From Actinomyces trachealis (GTDB lineage: Bacteria > Actinomycetota > Actinomycetes > Actinomycetales > Actinomycetaceae), in the NCBI RefSeq assembly GCF_015711475.1, contig NZ_CP065027.1, positions 744,001-808,000 of the forward strand: a stretch of 64,000 bases of DNA, written 5' to 3'. Of this stretch, positions 8,550 to 16,712 are shown piece after piece; position 1 is the first letter of the stretch; each line of letters begins with the position of its first letter. A program made the translations under genes and the position numbers. The notes beneath the pieces are model-generated. The model ran no database searches, was not told where the DNA came from, and worked only from the letters and a program-made list of their open reading frames with translations.

Positions 8550-9553
8550 TGACCGTCACGCCCAAGCTTGACGCCCTGAACCGTTCCGCTGGCATCCGCA
8601 GCCAATCACAGCCGTCAAAGCAGCTGGTGCTTCCCAGCCGTCGGGCTGTCATGCTGGGCGCTGGGGCGCTGAGCTTGGGCCCGGTGCTAGCGGCCTGCAG
8701 CCGCAAAGACCCCTTTGCCGCCAGCCGCTCCACGGAAGGGACCGCCAACGGCACCCTGACTGTGGGTTCATCCCAGTACTACTCCAATGAGATCATCGCT
8801 GAGCTCTTCGCCCAGATGCTGGAGGGCACTGGCTTCAAGGTGGACCGCCAGTTCCATATTGGCCCGCGCGAGGTGTTCCTGCCTGAGGTGGAGATGGGCA
8901 AGATTGACGTGATGCCGGAGTATGGCGGCAACCTGTTGCAGTACTACGACAAGTCTGGCACCGCCACGGACGCTGACTCCGTGCACAAGGCGCTGCTGGG
9001 TGGGGTGCTGCCTAAGGACTTGACTGTGCTTGACGCTGCCGCGGCCACTGACCAGGACTCCTACACGGTCACGCGCGCCACTGCGGAGCAGTACGGGCTG
9101 GTTTCCATGGAGGACTTGAGCAAGCTGGGACGCCGGTTGAAGATGGCGGCCAATGCCGAGTTTGCGACTCGCCCCTACGGCCCCGACGGCCTCAAGAGCG
9201 TCTACAACGTGGAGGTGGAGGTTACCCCGGTGGGGGACTCGGGTGGCCCACTGACGGTCAAGGCACTCACTGACGGCACCGTGGACGTGGCCAATATCTT
9301 CACGGCCTCGCCAGCGATCAAGGAGAACGACCTGGTGGTCTTGTCTGATCCCAAAGCCCTTATCCTTCCTGAGCAGGTAACACCCCTGGTCAACGTTTCT
9401 GTGCCACTGGCGGCGGTCAGTGCGATCGGCAAGGTGACGGCGCAGCTCAGCACGGAGGAGTTGCAGGCGCTTAACACCCGCTCCACCAAGGAGCAGTTGG
9501 ATGCCGCCAAGATCGCTAAGGATTGGCTGACTGCCAAACACCTCCTAGCTTGA
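8549..9553 (+). CDS. opuCC: Osmoprotectant ABC transporter substrate-binding lipoprotein
   Basis: A 334-residue binding protein of the OpuAC/ProX type. The N-terminus carries an unusual 30-residue hydrophilic leader, then SRRAVML, a hydrophobic stretch and the lipobox LAAC with C50 as the lipidated residue. The arginine pair R31-R32 before the hydrophobic core suggests possible Tat export. The mature part begins with TLTVGSSQYYSNEIIAELFAQML and contains the family block MPEYGGNLLQYY. Its ATG shares one base with the upstream stop codon (TGATG). A hairpin at 9572-9590 follows the gene. Confidence 0.88.
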   Translation: MTVTPKLDALNRSAGIRSQSQPSKQLVLPSRRAVMLGAGALSLGPVLAACSRKDPFAASRSTEGTANGTLTVGSSQYYSNEIIAELFAQMLEGTGFKVDRQFHIGPREVFLPEVEMGKIDVMPEYGGNLLQYYDKSGTATDADSVHKALLGGVLPKDLTVLDAAAATDQDSYTVTRATAEQYGLVSMEDLSKLGRRLKMAANAEFATRPYGPDGLKSVYNVEVEVTPVGDSGGPLTVKALTDGTVDVANIFTASPAIKENDLVVLSDPKALILPEQVTPLVNVSVPLAAVSAIGKVTAQLSTEELQALNTRSTKEQLDAAKIAKDWLTAKHLLA

Positions 9554-9571
9554 CCTGACTCTTGACCTGGT

Positions 9572-9590
9572 TAGTGCCCCACAGGCACTA
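9572..9590 (+). terminator. Short hairpin after the opu operon
   Basis: A 7-bp perfect stem (TAGTGCC / GGCACTA) with a 5-base loop, 18 bases after the last opu gene. No T-run; a modest terminator candidate. Confidence 0.45.
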
Positions 9591-9722
9591 CTGGCCGCCG
9601 GTCATGTCCGCCGCTGGACACCTAGCCTGATGTGCCCCTTGTCGCCACTCTCCTTCACTGTGAGCGGGCGCGTTTGCGGTTGTGATCGGTGCGGCGCTAT
9701 CCACCCGCTGAGAGCGGCTCAC

Positions 9723-11120
9723 TCAACCCAGGCTGGTGGAAGGACGGCGGCCCTCACCAAACGCCCGACTGGTCCAAGCCACCCCCACGCTTGCACCCAG
9801 CACCGTTAGGGCCAGCAAGAACGGAGCCAAATGCCACCAGCTGTACAACGCCGTCGCCAGCACGGGCGCGAAGATCCAGGTAGTTGCACCTGTCGCGTTC
9901 AGCACACCAGCCACGCCACCTTGCTCGGCGGCACTAACCGCCAAGGAGCCACCAGCGGTGAAGCCAGGCCCCACCATGCCCCCACCTAGGCCGACGACGA
10001 AGGTCGCCGCAACCATCACCCACAACACTGGAGCCCAAGCCAGAACCCCTAGACCTAAGAAGGCTAGCAGGACACCAACCCGCACCAGCCGCCGAGGCCG
10101 CCAAGCCAGCCTGGGCACCAGCACCAGCTGCGAGAGCATCGCTCCGGCCGCATTGGCCAGCAGCATCACAGCCGTCAGCGGTACCGCCTGTTGGGAGCTG
10201 AGCGCCAACCGGTCTTGCACAATGAAACCCGCGATGATCTGCACCACCCCGGAGGCAAAGAACATCCCGAAGGCCGCGCCAAGCCACGGCAGCACACGCC
10301 GGTCGCTCCAGGAGACGCGGGGCGGCAAAGGAGCTTTGCATGGTGCAGGGGGCGCCTCCACCACAGCAGTCACCGACGCTGCCGCGTTCGACGCCGTCGC
10401 CCGCCCGCCGTCGCGCGGAATCCACGCCAGCCCAATCAGCAGAGCCAACACCACGAACAACGGTGTGGCGTGCACTGGCGCGTAGATAGACCACGCGCCC
10501 AGCAAAGAGGAGACCACCGAGCCCACCACGATCGACAGCTGCACCGCCCCCGAGAAGGCCGACATGCCGCGCACCCGCTCAGCCTCAGAAGGCGTGATCT
10601 CAGCGATCAACGCCTGCCCGGTGGGCGGGATTGCCGCCACCGCACCACCAAAGAAGGGACCGCGTGCCACTACCACAGCCACCGCCGTCGCCAAGCCCCC
10701 CAGACGCCCGGCCGCTCGCAGCCACACTGCGGAGGAGAACAAGCAGCCCGCCACCAGGGCCAGGCTCAGAGCCAGTAGCAACACCCGCCGTCGCCCCCAG
10801 GAGATGGAGCGTCTCCCCCAGAACTGGGACAGCAAGGTGACTGCCAACGCTGCCACGGAGACTGCCAGGCCCACCACCCACTCGCGCAGCGCCAGGGCCC
10901 GCGCCAGGGGCGCGATAGACACGTTCAGCATGTTCTGTGCCACATAGGTGAATAAGCAGACGGCCAGTAGCGCACGCAAGGTCGGGTTGGTGCGCAGCGG
11001 AGAGCCCTCGTTCCGGCTCCAGGCCAGGGCCGACATGGTGGGACTGGATACGGCAGAACCCGAAAGTGTGGAACTGGCCTGGGCTGAATCGGTGTTCGGG
11101 CTGGTAGGAGAGTCGGGCAC
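9723..11120 (-). CDS. MFS transporter
   Basis: A 465-residue major facilitator protein with about 12 hydrophobic helices. The loop between helices 2 and 3 (FWGRRSISWGRRRVLLLAL) is the degenerate MFS signature. A long central loop rich in Ala, Pro and Thr divides the two halves near residue 245. The first 45 residues are hydrophilic and Ser/Thr-rich, so the true start could be further in, for example the internal ATG of TMSALAWSRNE. MFS proteins of this general type export drugs or metabolites; the substrate is unknown. It is convergent with the opu operon and upstream of nothing obvious. Confidence 0.8.
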   Translation of the reverse strand: MPDSPTSPNTDSAQASSTLSGSAVSSPTMSALAWSRNEGSPLRTNPTLRALLAVCLFTYVAQNMLNVSIAPLARALALREWVVGLAVSVAALAVTLLSQFWGRRSISWGRRRVLLLALSLALVAGCLFSSAVWLRAAGRLGGLATAVAVVVARGPFFGGAVAAIPPTGQALIAEITPSEAERVRGMSAFSGAVQLSIVVGSVVSSLLGAWSIYAPVHATPLFVVLALLIGLAWIPRDGGRATASNAAASVTAVVEAPPAPCKAPLPPRVSWSDRRVLPWLGAAFGMFFASGVVQIIAGFIVQDRLALSSQQAVPLTAVMLLANAAGAMLSQLVLVPRLAWRPRRLVRVGVLLAFLGLGVLAWAPVLWVMVAATFVVGLGGGMVGPGFTAGGSLAVSAAEQGGVAGVLNATGATTWIFAPVLATALYSWWHLAPFLLALTVLGASVGVAWTSRAFGEGRRPSTSLG

Positions 11121-11153
11121 CCGAGCACCTTAGTCCCTTCCGTGCCGGAAGCC

Positions 11154-11885
11154 TCAGCGGCGGAGCCAGTGCTTCACCCGCCAAGCGGCAGCGCCGGAGA
11201 TCGGCCTCCAGGTCTCTGCCGGATCGGTTAGCGGGCCCGGGCACCATTGGCTGGCGTCAATTTGCGGCGCGCGCACCACCAGGCTGTCGTCCAAGGCCGC
11301 AGTGGCACCGCGAATATCTAGATCCAGCTCTGTGACCAACAGGTCGTCAACCAGCCCAGCACCCAGCGCCTGTTCATAGACTGAGCCGCCACCAATCACC
11401 CACACGCGTGGCAGCTGGCGATATGCACCGTCGCGTGGATCAGGCAGATTCTTTGCGACGACGTCGTGCGCCGCCTCGGCCAGTGCCTCCTCAAGGTTGC
11501 GCGCCATCCGCACCTGTGTGGTCACCGCAGGTGGTACGGCGGGGGCAGCAGCGTCGGCTGGCGCCACACCGCCACCTGGCGTCCCCTCCACCACGACCGG
11601 ATGCCAGTTCTCGCGGCGCGAGAGCACCAGGTTTAGTCGGCCCGGCAGGGGACGGCCCCCCAATGACTCCCAGGTGGTGCGTCCCATGACGACGCCACCC
11701 CCCAGGGTCGCCGCCTTGAAATGCCGGAAGTCAGCGGGCACCCGCCACAGCATCCCGCCGTCGGCACCAAGCACCCCATTGCGGTCCTGAGCCCAGATCG
11801 CGCCCACACGCATCGCACGCGCCTGGCGCACAGAGTCCTGCGCTACAGCCTGATCTGATCTCAACGCCGCGCCTGCCCCGCTCAC
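11154..11885 (-). CDS. folA: Dihydrofolate reductase
   Basis: A 243-residue enzyme that reduces dihydrofolate to tetrahydrofolate with NADPH. Core motifs are [54 protein letters not shown] and [13 protein letters not shown]. It is longer than the usual 160-190 residues because of an N-terminal extension of 24 residues before MRVGAIWA and an Ala/Pro-rich insert around residues 100-130. The ATG used here overlaps the thyA stop codon (ATGA at 11882-11885), which argues for translational coupling. A start at 11813 (MRVGAIW) would give a more standard N-terminus. It is second in a thyA-folA operon, a common pairing because thymidylate synthase produces dihydrofolate. Confidence 0.9.
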   Translation of the reverse strand: MSGAGAALRSDQAVAQDSVRQARAMRVGAIWAQDRNGVLGADGGMLWRVPADFRHFKAATLGGGVVMGRTTWESLGGRPLPGRLNLVLSRRENWHPVVVEGTPGGGVAPADAAAPAVPPAVTTQVRMARNLEEALAEAAHDVVAKNLPDPRDGAYRQLPRVWVIGGGSVYEQALGAGLVDDLLVTELDLDIRGATAALDDSLVVRAPQIDASQWCPGPLTDPAETWRPISGAAAWRVKHWLRR

Positions 11886-12742
11886 ACCGCCACCGGAGCT
11901 TTGATCGTGGGGTGGTGCTGGTAGCCCTCGGAGGCGTCAATGTCATCCATGCCGTAGCGGTCAATGGACTGGGCCTGCTTGAGCCGCAGCACCGGGAAGG
12001 GATAGGCGGCGGGCACCCGGGAGAGCTGCTCGCGCACCTGCTCCAGGTGGTTGTCGTAGATGTGGCAGTCCCCTCCGGTCCAGATCAGTTCGCCCACCTC
12101 CAGGCCCGCCTGCTGGGCAAGCATGTGGGTGAGCAGTGCGTAGGAGGCCAGGTTGAAGGGCACGCCCAGGAACAGGTCGGCGCTGCGCTGGTAGATCTGT
12201 AGGCTGAGCCGTCCCTGCGCCACGTAGCACTGGAAGAAGGCGTGGCAGGGGGCCAAAGCCATCCGGTCCAGCTCGCTGACGTTCCAGGCGGAGACCAGCA
12301 TGCGGCGCGAGTCGGGGTCACTGTGCAGCGTGTCGATGAGCCTTGCGATCTGGTCGATCGTGCCACCGTCGCGGCTGGGCCAGGAGCGCCACTGCGCGCC
12401 GTAGACCGGGCCGAGTTCGCCCTCGGCGTCCGCCCACTCGTCCCAGATGGTGATGCCCCGCTCCTGCAACCAGCGCACGTTGGTGGCCCCCTGCAAGAAC
12501 CATAGCAGCTCACCCTTGACAGCCTTCATCGCCACGAACTTGGTGGTGATGCGCGGAAAGCCAGCGGACAGGTCATAGCGCAGCTGGCGGGCGAACAAGG
12601 AGCGCGTGCCGGTGCCGGTGCGGTCCCCCTTGGGGGTGCCGTGGGTAAGGACCTCCGCCAACAGTTCCTCATAGGCCACGTCCACGCCGTCGGGCGGGGT
12701 CAGGCCCAGGCCAGCTAGGGCAGGGTAAGGCTGTGTGCTCAC
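11882..12742 (-). CDS. thyA: Thymidylate synthase
   Basis: A 286-residue enzyme that methylates dUMP to dTMP using methylene-tetrahydrofolate. Visible motifs are [19 protein letters not shown], the region [17 protein letters not shown], the nucleophile C166 in [11 protein letters not shown], and the C-terminal [11 protein letters not shown] plus [13 protein letters not shown], whose last residues close over the active site. Length is normal for the short type. It is the first gene of the thyA-folA pair; the stop overlaps the folA ATG. Confidence 0.95.
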   Translation of the reverse strand: MSTQPYPALAGLGLTPPDGVDVAYEELLAEVLTHGTPKGDRTGTGTRSLFARQLRYDLSAGFPRITTKFVAMKAVKGELLWFLQGATNVRWLQERGITIWDEWADAEGELGPVYGAQWRSWPSRDGGTIDQIARLIDTLHSDPDSRRMLVSAWNVSELDRMALAPCHAFFQCYVAQGRLSLQIYQRSADLFLGVPFNLASYALLTHMLAQQAGLEVGELIWTGGDCHIYDNHLEQVREQLSRVPAAYPFPVLRLKQAQSIDRYGMDDIDASEGYQHHPTIKAPVAV

Positions 12743-12840
12743 GAGGCCACGTTATCGCGTCTGCCGTGCCCTGCCGTACCTAGAGGTAGCAGGCGCCGAG
12801 CCCGGGTCCCGCACCCGCTAAGGGGTGCGAGTTCAGCATC

Positions 12841-13503
12841 TCAGATCGTGACGACGTCGTGCCCGTCTTCCAGCAGCTTGGCCGGGCCGAGGGCCGCCGT
12901 CGTGCCCTCAATGATCTCGTTTGCTAGGGCCCGCCCGCCACTCCAACCGATGATCGCACCGATACCGAAGGGCAGCAGACGGCCTAGAGCCAGTGCCCCG
13001 GTTTTGGTGGCCTGCCGCTTGGACAGGCGCTTGGCTAGGTCCTTGTTCACGGTACGCACTGTGGGTATGGGCATCTGGGCGAGCATCTGCGCGGCCCAAA
13101 ACAGTGTGGACAGGCCCAGCTGTCCTTGCACGGCTTCCGCTCCCTGCTGCCCCAGCAGGGAGGACATGACCAGGGCGCGGCGTCGTTCGGGGTCTACCAC
13201 GCGCAGCCCGTGCAGCTCGGCCACGGAGAGCACATAGGTGACGGCGGAGGCCAAGAACATGCCGGTCTGGCCCACCGTGAGGGCGGTGGCGGTGCCGGTG
13301 CCGACAGCGGGCAGGGCAGCCGAGGCGCCTACCGCGCCGGAGGTCAGGCCAGCGTCGCGCCGGAATCGAGCCCCGGCCAGGTCAATTAGTTCAGCGGTGG
13401 TGGCCCAGGGATGCTCGGCACGCATACGTGCTACCCGGTCGGCTACGCGGTTGGCGGGGATAGCTAGGGCCTTGTCCAGGGCGGCGTCCAGATTGCTTGC
13501 CAT
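12841..13503 (-). CDS. EcsC-like protein of unknown function
   Basis: A 220-residue protein with a helical, Ala-rich N-terminus, two glycine-rich hydrophobic segments (around residues 55-95: GAVGASAALPAVGTGTA and the stretch after it) and a C-terminal glycine-rich segment (GRLLPFGIGAIIGWSGG). The alternating hydrophobic and glycine pattern and the final LPFGIGAIIGW block resemble EcsC-family proteins, whose function is not established. Membrane association seems likely. The neighbouring gene just upstream on the same strand starts after a short gap (OsmC ends at 13518), so the two may be co-transcribed. Confidence 0.5.
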   Translation of the reverse strand: MASNLDAALDKALAIPANRVADRVARMRAEHPWATTAELIDLAGARFRRDAGLTSGAVGASAALPAVGTGTATALTVGQTGMFLASAVTYVLSVAELHGLRVVDPERRRALVMSSLLGQQGAEAVQGQLGLSTLFWAAQMLAQMPIPTVRTVNKDLAKRLSKRQATKTGALALGRLLPFGIGAIIGWSGGRALANEIIEGTTAALGPAKLLEDGHDVVTI

Positions 13504-13517
13504 TGTGGTCTCCAGGG

Positions 13518-14009
13518 TCAGGCGTCCGGGTCGTCCAGGAGCGCGAAGGTGAAGGGTGCGCCCTTTTCGAGAGTGTGGCCTACGGTGCAGTTACGGTCAA
13601 TGGCGCCTTCAGCCTGTGCGTTCAGCTGACGCAGCTGTGCGGTGTCCAGTCCAGACAAGTCCGTGACCATCTCGACGGTGAAGGACTCGTAGCGCTCCTC
13701 GGGGTCGTTTTTGATTGAGCTGCATACGACGTTGGCGTCAAAGTCAGCGCCCAGGATGCGGGCCAGGCGGTGGTCAGCTGACAGGGAGTTGCAGGTGGCC
13801 AGGGCCAGCTTGAGCAACTCACCGGGGGAGAACTCGCCCGGCCCCATGCCGATGCGCACGGTGGCACCGCGATCATTGTGACCCAAGTACTGGCGCGTGC
13901 CGCTGCGCTCCGCCCAGACGGCGTTGGCTGGCAGCACGGTCTGCGCGACGTGACGCGAGTCGTTTGAACGGGTCTGTTCGGCTGCGGGCTGGGGGTGTGC
14001 ATGACTCAT
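13518..14009 (-). CDS. OsmC family peroxiredoxin-like protein
   Basis: A 163-residue OsmC/Ohr-superfamily protein. The two conserved cysteines of the family are visible in LALATCNSLSADH and RNCTVGHTLEKG, and GPGEFSPGELLKLALAT is the usual helix preceding the first one. Such proteins reduce organic hydroperoxides. I start it at ATG 14007-14009 (MSHAHPQ); a longer open frame upstream would add 46 residues of low-complexity shadow sequence. It lies 14 bases upstream of the EcsC-like gene on the same strand. Confidence 0.8.
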   Translation of the reverse strand: MSHAHPQPAAEQTRSNDSRHVAQTVLPANAVWAERSGTRQYLGHNDRGATVRIGMGPGEFSPGELLKLALATCNSLSADHRLARILGADFDANVVCSSIKNDPEERYESFTVEMVTDLSGLDTAQLRQLNAQAEGAIDRNCTVGHTLEKGAPFTFALLDDPDA

Positions 14010-14103
14010 GGGTTGATCGTGCCATGCGCGACCAGACAGTGGCGACCACTCCCACCGGCAGTGGGGGAGCGGTCGCTTGCTGGGAGCGGGCGGGGTGCTT
14101 GTG

Positions 14104-14601
14104 TCAGGCCTTGGCTTCCAGGTACTCCTTGGCTCGGCGTTCCTCATCGCGTACGACGCGTGAGATCTGCCCCATGGCCTTGTCTTCGATGCTCTTGCCC
14201 ACCAGTGGCACGGTCACGCGCAGGTCCAGCTTGAGTTCAACGGTGGTGCTGCCGGAGCCGGGAACCATGCGCATGGTGCCAGCTGCTTTAACGGGGGCAC
14301 CCTTCACCTTGACCGTGAGGTTGCCGGAGCGGGTGCCGTCAGCGGCAGGCCCGGACCAGGTCTCCGTCAGTGTGAAGGCGACGGCGGAGCGCACGAAGCG
14401 GCTGGCCGCGGCGGGCAGACGCGACGGGGGCACCGCACCGCTGAGGGTGGCGGCGAAGCCCTCACCCTGGGAGGCCACCTGGCAGTCCAGGTTCTCAGGG
14501 CCGAAACGCTCAATACGGCCACGCTGGAAGACTGGGTCAGACAGCATCGCAATGACGGCGTCGGCGTCGGCAGGGTACGTAATCGTTTGGGTCGACTGCA
14601 T
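14104..14601 (-). CDS. DUF2505 domain protein
   Basis: A protein of about 165 residues matching the actinobacterial DUF2505 family, probably a START-like lipid-binding fold. Typical features are the start STQTITYPADADAVIAMLSDPVFQ, the central TETWSGPAADGTRSGNLTVKVKGAPV, and a C-terminal helix that begins KSIEDKAMGQI. Function is unknown. Starts at 14607 (MPMQST) or 14601 (MQSTQ) are both close to where family members begin. It is divergent from the histidine kinase gene at 14677. Confidence 0.72.
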   Translation of the reverse strand: MQSTQTITYPADADAVIAMLSDPVFQRGRIERFGPENLDCQVASQGEGFAATLSGAVPPSRLPAAASRFVRSAVAFTLTETWSGPAADGTRSGNLTVKVKGAPVKAAGTMRMVPGSGSTTVELKLDLRVTVPLVGKSIEDKAMGQISRVVRDEERRAKEYLEAKA

Positions 14602-14676
14602 GGGCATGATCTTGCCATGCCTGCCGCCATGATGCTCGGTCAACGGGCCTGGCCTAGGGGCGGCTAGGCTTTTGCT

Positions 14677-16134
14677 GTGCCGATTTTCCTACCTGCTGCC
14701 GTGCGTGGAGCCATCGACTTAACTGACGCGGAGATGGATTGGCTCCACCGGCTCATCGCTGACTGGCAGCTGATCTCTGACCTGTCCGTGGCTGACCTGG
14801 TCCTGTGGGTGCCCTCCCGCGCCCGGCGTTTTATCGCCATCGGCCACTGCCGCCCCTCTACCGGGGCGACAGTCCACCTGGACGACGTCGTCGGCCGTAA
14901 GCTCCCGGCCGCCCGCGAGAACGCGGTGCTGGAGGCACTGACCACCGGTGAGATTCAGATGTCAGCGGAGCCGTTCTGGACGGGGCAGGCTTCCGTGCTG
15001 GAGGAGTACGTGCCGGTGCGCATGGGCGATGAGGTGATCGCCGTGATGACCCGGGAGAGTTCGGTGGGCGTGATCCGCGCCGGCCGCCTGATGGACGAGT
15101 CGCAGGAGTCCCTGGCCGCCGACCTGTGCAGTATGGTCTCCCAAGGCACCTTCCCGATCACCGGCGCGGGCACCACCTTGCGGCACGGCACCCCGCGTGT
15201 CTCTGACGGCTTCCTGCGCCTAGACGCGGAGGGGCGCGTGGTCACGATCAGCCCCAACGCAACCTCCTGTTTCCACCGCTTAGGTGTGCGTGGTGACATG
15301 GAGGGCCTGGTTCTAGCGGAGGCAGTAACCACGATCATCCCTGAGCGCACCCAGGTGGATGAGACCTTGGCGGTGGTGTTGATGGGGCGCCAGGCTTGGC
15401 TCACGGAGGTGGAGGCCGGGGGAGTGTTTTTGACTGTCCGCGCGGTCCCGTTGATGATTGGTCAGGAGCGCTCTGGGGCGCTGCTGCTGGTGCGTGACGT
15501 TACGGAGCTGCGGCAGCGCGAACAGGTCCTGTTGAATAAGGACGCCACCATCCGCGAGATTCATCACCGGGTCAAGAACAACCTCCAGACTGTCTCCGCC
15601 TTGTTGCGCATGCAGGGGCGGCGGGCAACGAATGATGAGACCCGGGAGGCGCTGGTTGAGGCTGAGCGGCGTGTCTCCACGATCGCCACAGTGCACCAGG
15701 CGCTGAGTCATAACGTGGATGAGGAGGTGGACTTTGATGAGGTCTTTGGCCAGGTGCTGCGCATGGCGGCGTCCGTGGCTACCCCTACTGGGCAGGTGTC
15801 CACCTGTATCGAGGGCTCGTTTGGGACCGTTGATGCGGATACCGCCCAAGCCCTGGCCACCGTCTTGGCGGAGCTGGTGACGAATGCGGTGGAGCACGGT
15901 TTTGGGGGCCGTGACGGCAAGGTGACGGTGCGGGCGCAGCGTGAGGCCGACGGCGCCCTGGTGGTGCACGTGGTTGACGACGGCGACGGCGTGCAGGAGG
16001 GCAGCATTATGAGCGGCCTAGGCACGCAGATCGTCAAGACGTTGGTGCGTGGCGAGTTGCGCGGCACCATTGACTGGCGGCAGGCGGAGGGGGGCGGCAC
16101 CGACGTCGTCATTCACGCGCGGTTGCACGCCTAG
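14677..16134 (+). CDS. pdtaS: Sensor histidine kinase of PdtaS type
   Basis: A 485-residue cytoplasmic kinase. Residues 1-150 form a GAF-like domain typical of PdtaS (WLHRLIADWQLISDLSVADLVLWVP), residues about 180-280 a PAS-like domain, then the HisKA_2 phosphoacceptor helix EIHHRVKNNLQTVSALLRMQ with the histidine pair at 297-298. The HATPase domain shows the N box AELVTNAVEHGFGG and the G box DDGDGV. In mycobacteria PdtaS phosphorylates PdtaR, an ANTAR regulator that acts on RNA; no pdtaR gene is visible here. The start is a GTG. The gene is convergent with whiB1. Confidence 0.88.
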   Translation: MPIFLPAAVRGAIDLTDAEMDWLHRLIADWQLISDLSVADLVLWVPSRARRFIAIGHCRPSTGATVHLDDVVGRKLPAARENAVLEALTTGEIQMSAEPFWTGQASVLEEYVPVRMGDEVIAVMTRESSVGVIRAGRLMDESQESLAADLCSMVSQGTFPITGAGTTLRHGTPRVSDGFLRLDAEGRVVTISPNATSCFHRLGVRGDMEGLVLAEAVTTIIPERTQVDETLAVVLMGRQAWLTEVEAGGVFLTVRAVPLMIGQERSGALLLVRDVTELRQREQVLLNKDATIREIHHRVKNNLQTVSALLRMQGRRATNDETREALVEAERRVSTIATVHQALSHNVDEEVDFDEVFGQVLRMAASVATPTGQVSTCIEGSFGTVDADTAQALATVLAELVTNAVEHGFGGRDGKVTVRAQREADGALVVHVVDDGDGVQEGSIMSGLGTQIVKTLVRGELRGTIDWRQAEGGGTDVVIHARLHA

Positions 16135-16182
16135 GTTTAGTAGCCGGGCGCAGGCTTGGTGTCTGCCGTATGCGTGGGTGGC

Positions 16183-16431
16183 TCAGGAGGAGCGGCGGGC
16201 GCGGGCAGCACGGCGCTTGAGGGAGCGGCGCTCGTCCTCGCTCATACCACCCCAGACGCCAGCGTCCTGACCGTTCTCCAGGGCCCATTTCAGGCAGGTT
16301 TCCGCGACCTCGCAGGTGGCGCAAACTGCCTTGGCCTGGGAGATTTGCGCGATAGCCGGACCAGTGTTACCGATCGGGAAGAAGATCTCGGGGTCGACGT
16401 TGAGACATGCAGCCTTGCTACGCCAGTCCAT
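16183..16431 (-). CDS. whiB1: WhiB-family iron-sulfur regulator (WhiB1/WblE type)
   Basis: An 82-residue protein very close in layout to mycobacterial WhiB1. Cluster ligands are C9, C37, C40 and C46 (CxxCxxxxxC), followed by the WhiB turn GVWGG at 58-62 and the basic C-terminal tail EDERRSLKRRAARARR that binds DNA. The N-terminal MDWRSKAACLNVDPEIFFPIG matches the WhiB1 subgroup, which binds the principal sigma factor and responds to nitric oxide. It is preceded on its strand by a gap of 281 bases, which probably holds its promoter. Confidence 0.93.
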   Translation of the reverse strand: MDWRSKAACLNVDPEIFFPIGNTGPAIAQISQAKAVCATCEVAETCLKWALENGQDAGVWGGMSEDERRSLKRRAARARRSS

Positions 16432-16712
16432 GGCAATCCCTTCAGGTCAGTTAGTCAGGAATCGCGTCCAAGGGAGTCCTGGGGGTGAACGTCGTGGGCG
16501 CGTCGGGACAACTTTCACATGTGCCCTTCAGGCTTAACAAGGGGTCAAGACTGAGACCTCCGACCTTTCCCCGGTGTTCCTCCTCACAAGGCAGCAGGTG
16601 TGTTGCGAAGAGACCTCCCGATTCGCGTTGAAATGACGGCGAAAACCCGCGCTTACTGGAGGTTGGAATAGTTCCTGACCGGTATGAGTGCTCCGTTGAC
16701 TTGACCAAATTG

